This document shows positions 58,018 through 64,000 of a stretch of 64,000 nt of DNA, one piece after another. The first letter of the stretch is position 1; each line of letters begins with the position of its first letter. The stretch is from Acidobacteriota bacterium (lineage in GTDB: Bacteria > Acidobacteriota > Vicinamibacteria > Vicinamibacterales > UBA2999), in assembly GCA_030650395.1 (NCBI GenBank), contig JAUSDY010000122.1, positions 1 to 64,000 on the forward strand, given 5' to 3'. Under the pieces are notes generated by a model, which did not search any database, was not told the origin of the DNA, and was given only the letters and a program-made list of their open reading frames with translations. A program made the translations under genes and the position numbers.

Positions 58018-59847
58018 TTAGCGTGCCCACGCGTACGCTTCCACGCGCGGGTCGGCGCCGGCGCTGAGGACGCCCGTCTTGGGATCCAGCACGATGGCCG
58101 CGTTGGAGCCCAGCGACCACGCTCCCGACGCCTGAAGCTTGTGCCCCTTTGCCAGGAGCGCTTTCTGGACCGCCTCGGGCACGCGCGACTCGACCGACAG
58201 ATGGCCGGGGTCGCTCATCCTGTGCGGAAATACCGAGGACGCAAAGCTGCGCGTCGACCACCGCGGCGCTTCGATCGCCTGCTGGACGTTCATGCCGAAG
58301 TCGACCATGTTCAGCAGCGTCTGAACGGTCCGAGGGATTTGATCGTCGCCGCCCGGGCTGCCGGTGATCATCCAGGGCCGGCCGTCTTTCATCACGAGCG
58401 TGCTCTGCAGCGTGCTGCGCGGCCGCTTGCCCGGCTCGAGGGATCGCGGCTCGCCCGGCGTGAGCGAGTAATAGTCACCGCGGCAGTTGAAGATGAAGCC
58501 GAGGTCGGCCATCACGACGCCGGTGCCGAAGCCGCTGTGCAGGCTCGGCTCGAAGCTCACCATGTTGCGGTCCTTGTCGACTACGGCGATGTAACTGGTG
58601 TCGCCTTCCGAGTAGTCCGCCTCGCCCACACTGGCGCCGCGCACGCGGCCCGCCGGGTCCGTCGTTTTCATGAACCGTTCGGGATTGCCCGGACGGATCT
58701 CCAGCGAAACCTTATTGGAATCGATAAGTCTCCGGCGCTCTGCGGCGTAGGTCTTGGAGAGGAGACCTTTGAAGGGAATGCGTACGAAATCCGTGTCGCC
58801 GAGCTGCTCGCGATCCGCGAACGCGAGCTTGAGCGCTTCGGCGCTCGCATGGATGTACTCGGGGCTGTTGTGCCCCATCGTCTTGAGGTCGTAGCCTTCG
58901 AGGATGTTCAGCATGAAGAGCTCGGCGGGACCTTGAGACGAGGACGTGTTCTTGTAGACCTCATAGCCGCGATAGGTCGTCGAGACCGGAGTCTCGACCT
59001 TGGCCGTGTAGCCCGCGAAATCCTCGTACCGATAGAGCCCGCCGTTTTTCTCGGAGAAGTCCCCCATCGTTCTGGCGATGTCGCCCTTGTAGAAGCGATC
59101 GCGCGCGGCGCGCAGCGCTTCGCGCCGGCCCTTGCCGGTCGCGGCCTTTTCGGCGTCGACCAGCTTGCGGAGCATGCGCGCCGAGTCGGGATTCCGGAAC
59201 AGCTCGCCAGGCTGCGGCGCTCTGCCATTGGGGAAGTACACTTTCATCGTGCTCGGGTACTTCTGGATTTTCTTCGAACCCGCGATCGCGCGTGATAGGC
59301 CTTCGCCGATCGGATAACCGTTCTCGGCGACATCGATGGCGCGCTCGAGCACCTGCGCGAACGTCATCGTGCCCCAGCGGTCCAGCATGATGTACCAGGC
59401 ATCGATGACGGCGGGGAGCGACGCCGAGAGCAGGCCGTCGCTGCTTGGAATCCGGCCGCCGTTGTTCTTGTTGTACCAGTCGATCGTCGCGAGCCTGGGG
59501 GCCGTCCCCTCGGCGTTGATCGAGTGGACTTTCTTCTCGCGGGCGTCGTAGACGAGTACGACCGCGTCGGCGCCGAACCCGTTCGACTCCGGATTGACGA
59601 GTGCCAGCACGGCCTGGCCCGCCACGGCGGCGTCGAAGGCGTTGCCACCCGCTTCCAGGATGCGGACCGCGGCCTCCGTCGCCTGCAGCTTCATCGACGA
59701 CACGGCGTACTGGGTGCCGCGGATGACAGGCCGGAGCGTGCGGCTGGAGGTCGTCGAGCTGTCCGATTGTTCCTGGGCTTCCGTCTGGTGCCCCACGGTG
59801 AGGCTGACCAGCAACGCACCGAGGAGACAGGTCTGGAGCGGGCGCAT
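58018..59847 (-). CDS. ggt: Gamma-glutamyltransferase
   Basis: 609 residues from ATG 59847 (GGAGG 6 bases upstream), signal peptide MRPLQTCLLGALLVSLTVGHQTEAQ. GGT hallmarks: ATEAAVRILEAGGNAFDAAVAGQAVLALVNPESNGFGADAVVLVYD, the autocleavage site EGDTSYIAVVDKDRN with nucleophile Thr (about 416), FGTGVVMADLGFIFN, and PRSTLQSTLVMKDGRPWMITGSPGGD. The proenzyme self-cleaves into two subunits and hydrolyses or transfers the gamma-glutamyl group of glutathione in the periplasm. Usual length (about 580). Monocistronic. Confidence 0.93.
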   Translation of the reverse strand: MRPLQTCLLGALLVSLTVGHQTEAQEQSDSSTTSSRTLRPVIRGTQYAVSSMKLQATEAAVRILEAGGNAFDAAVAGQAVLALVNPESNGFGADAVVLVYDAREKKVHSINAEGTAPRLATIDWYNKNNGGRIPSSDGLLSASLPAVIDAWYIMLDRWGTMTFAQVLERAIDVAENGYPIGEGLSRAIAGSKKIQKYPSTMKVYFPNGRAPQPGELFRNPDSARMLRKLVDAEKAATGKGRREALRAARDRFYKGDIARTMGDFSEKNGGLYRYEDFAGYTAKVETPVSTTYRGYEVYKNTSSSQGPAELFMLNILEGYDLKTMGHNSPEYIHASAEALKLAFADREQLGDTDFVRIPFKGLLSKTYAAERRRLIDSNKVSLEIRPGNPERFMKTTDPAGRVRGASVGEADYSEGDTSYIAVVDKDRNMVSFEPSLHSGFGTGVVMADLGFIFNCRGDYYSLTPGEPRSLEPGKRPRSTLQSTLVMKDGRPWMITGSPGGDDQIPRTVQTLLNMVDFGMNVQQAIEAPRWSTRSFASSVFPHRMSDPGHLSVESRVPEAVQKALLAKGHKLQASGAWSLGSNAAIVLDPKTGVLSAGADPRVEAYAWAR

Positions 59848-60678
59848 GGCATACCTCCAAGAGGGGCGAGTGCGGCGACAACGATTGTGGGGCTCATCGT
59901 GTACCCCAGCGGAGGCGATTGTCAATTCGGCGCCTCGGGGCCGAGCGTGCCAGGCCTGCGCCCGGTCGAAGAGCTGGGCCGCAATAGCATCTTCCGGCGC
60001 GAGAAGTTCGCAAAACGTCCGCAGGCGTTTGTTGAACGCTGCAGTCTGAAGGTCAGAACGCCGGCGTCATTGAGTGCTCGCGGGCGGCTCTGGTTGTCCC
60101 GACGCCACGAGACGTCACGAGCGGCGGCGCGATTTCGCGCATATCGACGCCCGGGATCGGATTGACGTCGAACCACTCGCCCTCGAAGGCGAGCTCTTCG
60201 AGGCGACTGACGGTCCAGACCCGCAGTTCTTGTGCGTTGACGCCGAATTCGCCGACAGTGGCCTCGAAGCCTACCTGGCCCCGGTTGTTGAGATGGACTG
60301 TGGCGATAACTCTATCCCGCTGCCCAGACTCACGCTTCGGTGTGAGCTCGCGTGAGCGAGTGTTCGGGAACCAGGAAGGAATCGTGCCCGCTAGCGCGGG
60401 TGAAGGCCGCGTCGCGTAGGGCGCTTCGGGAGCCACGTCACACAGATTTTGCGAGTGTCCACCTTCGCGGCGGGGATTCAGGGCCGCTTCGGCGGACAGC
60501 CTTCGCCTGCATTCATGAGCGAAGGCTGGTGAGCCGCATTTTCGCGAGTTGGAACCAGCTCAGCACGTGGTTGACTAGACTGGATGCCCTGCGTCGAGCC
60601 GCCTAGTTCATTGCGGCTTTGGTTACGTCGAGCCTCCCTCGTCGGAGCGCCGTCGATGCCAGTCTTGATGCCATCCTC
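59848..60678. other. Long poorly coding interval
   Basis: About 830 bp without a confident gene between ggt and the padR promoter. At 60053-60436 on the minus strand there is a 127-codon frame containing a protein-like stretch (VHLNNRGQVGFEATVGEF, EELAFEGEWFDVNPIPGVD), which may be a decayed or unknown gene. At about 60436-60480 and 60500-60535 lie repeat-like segments (CGCGGCGGGGA; GCGAAGGCTGGTGAGCCG). Confidence 0.5.
60053..60436 (-). CDS. Doubtful ORF, possible unknown gene
   Basis: 127 codons. The central 60 residues look like a genuine folded protein (VIATVHLNNRGQVGFEATV, NAQELRVWTVSRLEELAFEG), but the N-terminus is Pro/Arg-rich shadow-like sequence and no ribosome site is visible. No family recognised. 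Confidence 0.25.
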   Translation of the reverse strand: MAPEAPYATRPSPALAGTIPSWFPNTRSRELTPKRESGQRDRVIATVHLNNRGQVGFEATVGEFGVNAQELRVWTVSRLEELAFEGEWFDVNPIPGVDMREIAPPLVTSRGVGTTRAAREHSMTPAF

Positions 60679-60706
60679 TTGACAAACTAGAGAAGAAGCA
60701 TATGCT
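60679..60706 (+). promoter_or_regulatory. Sigma-70-type promoter of the padR-ADOP operon
   Basis: TTGACA at 60679-60684, 16-bp spacer, TATGCT at 60701-60706; an AT-rich patch in GC-rich surroundings, 33 bp before the padR ATG. Confidence 0.6.
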
Positions 60707-60710
60707 CTCA

Positions 60711-60725
60711 TCTAGTTGAACTAGA
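60711..60725 (+). promoter_or_regulatory. Candidate PadR operator
   Basis: TCTAGTT-G-AACTAGA, a perfect palindrome around a central G just downstream of the -10 box, with a further half-site AACTAG at 60685-60690 inside the spacer. Position suits autorepression by the PadR protein encoded next. Confidence 0.6.
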
Positions 60726-60738
60726 GGAGAGTGACGCG

Positions 60739-61089
60739 ATGTCAGCCGAGCAGAAAGCGAGCACCCTCGTACAGGGCACGCTGCATATGCTGATTCTGAA
60801 GACGCTGGCGCTGGAGCCGATGCACGGTTATGGCGTCGGCGTACGCCTCGAACAGATCAGCAAGGGCGTGTTCAAGGTGAACGCCGGGTCGCTGTTTCCC
60901 GCGTTGCGCCGCCTGGAGCGCGACGGGTTTATTGCGGGTGAGTGGCACGTTACAGAGAACAACCGGCGCGCGAAGTATTACGCGCTCACCGCGCAGGGAC
61001 GGGCGACGCTCAAGCGCGAGACCAAGGACTGGGAACAACAGAGCGCCGCGATCGCTCGCATCATGTCCGCATCGCTGGGAGAGCTCTGA
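60739..61089 (+). CDS. PadR-family transcriptional regulator
   Basis: 116 residues: STLVQGTLHMLILKTLALEPMHGYGVGVRLEQISKGVFKVNAGSLFPALRRLERDGFIAGEW is the PadR winged helix (MHGYGVGVRL, GSLFPALRRLE), with helices for dimerisation after it (LKRETKDWEQQSAAIARIM). GAGGAGAG precedes the ATG. It is followed by an ADOP permease with a stop/start overlap (TGATG), the usual acidobacterial PadR-ADOP pair, and likely represses both from the TCTAGTTGAACTAGA site. Confidence 0.95.
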   Translation: MSAEQKASTLVQGTLHMLILKTLALEPMHGYGVGVRLEQISKGVFKVNAGSLFPALRRLERDGFIAGEWHVTENNRRAKYYALTAQGRATLKRETKDWEQQSAAIARIMSASLGEL

Positions 61090-63812
61090 TGCCGGCTCTC
61101 CACCGCTTCGCGGCCGGGTTCATCGCACTCTTTCATCGGCGCCGGGCCGAACAGGAGCTAGACGCGGAATTGCGGGAGTTCCTTGACTCGGCGATTGAAG
61201 ACAAGATGCGCGCGGGCATGAGCCGCGAGTCAGCTACGCGCGCCGCGCGCATGGAGTTGGGCAGCGCTACCGCGGTCAAGGACCGTGTGCGTGACGTCGG
61301 CTGGGAGAACATCGTCGAAACAACGTGGCTGGACGTGCGATACGCTGCGCGGACCCTACGTCGCTCGCCTGGCTTCACCGTGGTGGCGGTTCTGTCGCTC
61401 GCCCTCGGCATCGGCGCGAACTCGGCGATCTTCAGCCTGATCAACACTCTGATGCTCCGCTCGCTGCCGGTGAGCCACCCCGAACAGCTCGTGGAGCTAC
61501 TGAGCCGATATCCGGGAGAGCCGCGCATGAGCTCCTTCTCGTGGCGGCACTACGAGCACTTTCGCGATCACAACCAGTCGTTCTCTGACCTTCTTGCAGT
61601 ATCCCGCGCCCGCTTTCAGGTAGCCGCGGAAGGATCGGAGCCGGAGGCAATTGACGGCGAGTATGTCGCGGGCAACTTCTTCTCGGCGCTTGGCGTGCAG
61701 CCCGCTCTCGGGCGGGTCATCGACGGACAGGACGATCAGCTGGGGTCGGCGACTGCGGCCAGTGCCGTGGTCAGCTGGTCGTACTGGACTAACCGGTTGC
61801 ACGCGGATCCGGCGATTATCGGCAAGGCCATTATCGTCAATGGTGCGCCGGCAACCGTCGTCGGTGTCGCGCCGCAAGAGTTCTTTGGCCTCCAGGTTGG
61901 CATCCGGCCCAGCGTGTGGCTGCCGGCAGCGATGGAACCGATGCTCCAGAAGCCCAGCCGCCAGCTGGATGGCACGTTGGGCGTCGGCATGCTGGCCCGT
62001 TTGCGGCCCGGTATCACCATCGAGCGGGCACTGGCAGAGTTGCGTGTCCTTGACCGCTACCGCATTGAGGACTTCGCGAAGAGCCGGTCCGCGGCGTTCG
62101 CGCGTGACTTCAGTATCGAGCTGGAACCAGCGGCCGCCGGATTCGCCGCGCTGCGGGATCGGTTCGCCACTTCACTCGTCGTGTTGATGGGGATGGTCGC
62201 CCTGCTCCTGCTGATTGCCTGCACGAATATCGCTAGCATGCTGCTGGCGCGTGGGGCGGCGAGGCAACACGAGATGGCGATCCGCGTCTCACTGGGCGCG
62301 GGCCGCGTGCGGCTGGTGCGACACGTGCTGGCCGAGTCGCTGCTGCTTTCCGCCGTGGGCGGATTGATTGGGGTCGCATTGGCCTCGGTCGGCGCGGAAA
62401 CGCTGGTGCGCATCATGCTTTCCGGCCGAGAGTTCCTTCGACTGCAGCAGCGCATCGTCATCGACGTTCAGCCCGATCTGCAAGTGCTGCTGTTTACCGC
62501 TGCGGTCGTAGTCGGAACGGCCCTGTTATTCGGAGCCGCGCCTGCCTGGCATGCCTTGACCTCTGCACCGGCATCTTCGCTACGCGTGCATGGTGCGGCT
62601 GGAGAAACACGATCGCGCCGACTGTTTGGAAAGACCCTCGTTGTGCTTCAAGTCGCCTTCTCTGTCGTGCTGCTGAGCGCTGCCAGTCTCTTCGTGCATC
62701 ACCTCTCGAACCTCCGCAACCAGGACTTCGGCTTCCAGCGCACTTCCCTGCTGCTGGTGACACTGGACCCGTCGAAAAGCGGATATGCGCGCGAACAGCT
62801 GTTTTCGCCGTATCAGGATTTGCTGGGCCGGCTGGAAGGGATTCCGGGCGTGCGCTCGGTCACGCTCAGTGGGGTCACACCAATTTCCGGTGCGGGCGCG
62901 TCTCGTTTCATCAGGGTGGAGGGCTTCGACGAGGCCGCCGAGGCGCGCCGCTACGTCCCGCTCAACTGGGTCGGGCCGCGGTATTTCGAGACCTTCGGTA
63001 CACCCTTGCTGGCGGGGCGCGAATTCACGTTCGCAGACAGGGGCGGCCCTCCCGTGGCTATCGTCAACCGGGCCATGGCCCGCTACTACTTTGGCGACAA
63101 GAATCCGATCGGTGGTCGCTTCCAGTTCGTCGGCCCGTCCAACAGCGGCATCACCGGCGCTCCCCCCGATCAGATGTACGAGATCGTCGGCGTGGTCGGT
63201 GATGCAAAGTATCTGGATCTTCGTGAGATTCCGCCGCGAACCATCTATCTCAACGCGTACCAGGAGCCGCGGATGCCCGCGAATCGGTTCGCGCTGAGGA
63301 CGACGGACCGTCCGGGAGCAGTGGCGAGTGAAGTGCACCGGATCGTCCGTGAGGGCCTGAAGACCGTGGCGGTCTCCGATGTGACGACGATGGATGATCT
63401 GGTCGATGCGTCCGTCGTGCCGGAACGGGTCATTGCGATGCTCTCCAGCTTCTTCGGCGGTCTCGGCGCCTCGCTCGCCGCGCTCGGCCTCTACGGCCTG
63501 CTGGCCTACACCGTGACACGCCGCACTAACGAGATCGGGATCCGCATGGCGCTCGGCGCGGCGAAATCGGATATCTCGCGTATGGTGCTGCGGAGCGCCC
63601 TTGGCCTGGTTTGCGCCGGCTTTGTGATCGGCGTGCCGCTCGCCCTCCTGAGCCGTCGCGCGGCCAGCCGTGTCGTAAGCGACTTGCGCGTGGACAGCAT
63701 GTGGCCGTTCGTGCTTGCCACCGCCACGATGCTCGCGATCGCTCTGGTGGCGGCGTACGTGCCCGCACGCCGCGCGGCTAGAGTAGAGCCGGTCGAGGCA
63801 TTGCGGCTATGA
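61089..63812 (+). CDS. ADOP-family MacB/FtsX-like permease
   Basis: 907 residues from ATG 61089. The acidobacterial duplicated orphan permease layout: a short N-terminal cytoplasmic helical domain (FHRRRAEQELDAELREFLDSAIEDKMRAGMSRESATRAARMELG), first membrane helix in GFTVVAVLSLALGIGANSAIFSLINTLMLRSLPV (about 93-126), MacB periplasmic domain, FtsX core helices (LIACTNIASMLLARGAARQHEMAIRVSLGAGRVRLVRHVLAESLLL), then a second MacB-FtsX half ending YVPARRAARVEPVEALRL. No ATPase is encoded. Function unproven; probably envelope export or lipoprotein trafficking, controlled by the upstream PadR. Confidence 0.95.
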   Translation: MPALHRFAAGFIALFHRRRAEQELDAELREFLDSAIEDKMRAGMSRESATRAARMELGSATAVKDRVRDVGWENIVETTWLDVRYAARTLRRSPGFTVVAVLSLALGIGANSAIFSLINTLMLRSLPVSHPEQLVELLSRYPGEPRMSSFSWRHYEHFRDHNQSFSDLLAVSRARFQVAAEGSEPEAIDGEYVAGNFFSALGVQPALGRVIDGQDDQLGSATAASAVVSWSYWTNRLHADPAIIGKAIIVNGAPATVVGVAPQEFFGLQVGIRPSVWLPAAMEPMLQKPSRQLDGTLGVGMLARLRPGITIERALAELRVLDRYRIEDFAKSRSAAFARDFSIELEPAAAGFAALRDRFATSLVVLMGMVALLLLIACTNIASMLLARGAARQHEMAIRVSLGAGRVRLVRHVLAESLLLSAVGGLIGVALASVGAETLVRIMLSGREFLRLQQRIVIDVQPDLQVLLFTAAVVVGTALLFGAAPAWHALTSAPASSLRVHGAAGETRSRRLFGKTLVVLQVAFSVVLLSAASLFVHHLSNLRNQDFGFQRTSLLLVTLDPSKSGYAREQLFSPYQDLLGRLEGIPGVRSVTLSGVTPISGAGASRFIRVEGFDEAAEARRYVPLNWVGPRYFETFGTPLLAGREFTFADRGGPPVAIVNRAMARYYFGDKNPIGGRFQFVGPSNSGITGAPPDQMYEIVGVVGDAKYLDLREIPPRTIYLNAYQEPRMPANRFALRTTDRPGAVASEVHRIVREGLKTVAVSDVTTMDDLVDASVVPERVIAMLSSFFGGLGASLAALGLYGLLAYTVTRRTNEIGIRMALGAAKSDISRMVLRSALGLVCAGFVIGVPLALLSRRAASRVVSDLRVDSMWPFVLATATMLAIALVAAYVPARRAARVEPVEALRL

Positions 63813-63887
63813 CCCTGACGTCGCGGCTCAAGATCACGTCGGCGCACATACCCACCTCGCGTACGGGGCAATCAATCGCGGGACTTT

Positions 63888-64000
63888 CTAGGTCCGCACA
63901 GGGACGTCAGAGACTCTGACAGTCAGACGCGCCCCCAGCTGTTCTTCCATGAGCACGAGCACTCCCAAGTCCTCCGGACCCATGGGGCAGCTGGAGCCAA
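63888..64000 (-). CDS. C-terminal end of an unidentified gene (cut by window edge)
   Basis: The minus frame ending at TAG 63888-63890 reads MGPEDLGVLVLMEEQLGARL and TVRVSDVPVRT, a protein-like end continuing beyond the window. No family can be named from about 36 residues. Confidence 0.35.
   Translation of the reverse strand, partial: GSSCPMGPEDLGVLVLMEEQLGARLTVRVSDVPVRT

Noticed and set aside
1-64000. tRNA, rRNA or insertion-sequence transposase genes
   Set aside because: No tRNA-like cloverleaf with a T-loop signature, no rRNA sequence and no transposase or integrase reading frame was seen on either strand.

Overview
The window is about 64 kb of high-GC bacterial chromosome. Dense coding, many large secreted proteins, PadR plus MacB/FtsX-like permease (ADOP) modules, TonB receptors with an N-terminal carboxypeptidase-regulatory domain, WD40/TolB-like and NHL propellers, and very many short palindromic or word-like intergenic repeats all fit an Acidobacteriota genome, most likely the Vicinamibacteria lineage. 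That placement is inference; there is no rRNA or tRNA gene in the window to confirm it.

Layout: 1-4856 holds the end of a DISARM phage-defence locus (drmA cut by the window edge, drmB, drmC). 4897-7859 has an NHL-propeller protein, glutamyl-Q tRNA(Asp) synthetase, a ribbon-helix-helix/MazF toxin-antitoxin pair and a small secreted protein. 7860-11311 is an accessory patch of unrecognised membrane and coiled-coil genes, with an intact and a frameshifted copy of one small gene family. 11304-18779 contains a glycosidase-like propeller, a double VOC protein, a split NosR-like system (FMN-binding protein plus polyferredoxin membrane protein), two Na+-coupled carboxylate/glutamate transporters and ApbE, the enzyme that would flavinylate the FMN protein. 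18793-31386 holds PadR, a cytochrome/PHM-like protein, a peptidase-ABC exporter operon, two tandem TolB-like propellers, a DoxX/HxlR divergent pair and an SSS symporter.

31493-46296 holds NADP-isocitrate dehydrogenase, a TonB receptor divergent from a DPP-IV peptidase, a short gene graveyard (truncated beta-lactamase-fold hydrolase and a Ppx/GppA remnant), an alkaline phosphatase whose domain order looks circularly permuted, a hybrid histidine kinase, a double creatininase, a Ca2+/H+ antiporter and an S1/P1 nuclease. 46336-59847 holds a DUF1259 protein, a second NHL protein, a second TonB receptor, a Tat-exported ThDP enzyme, cytochromes c, an MFS transporter, a SoxC/cytochrome c sulfite-oxidase pair and gamma-glutamyltransferase. 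60739-63812 is a PadR-ADOP operon with a readable promoter and operator.

The most unusual signals are the apparent circular permutation in the phosphatase at 38844-40388, and the many families of short repeats. Some repeats form hairpins at gene ends. Others sit in frame inside signal peptides, linkers and C-terminal tails of otherwise ordinary proteins.
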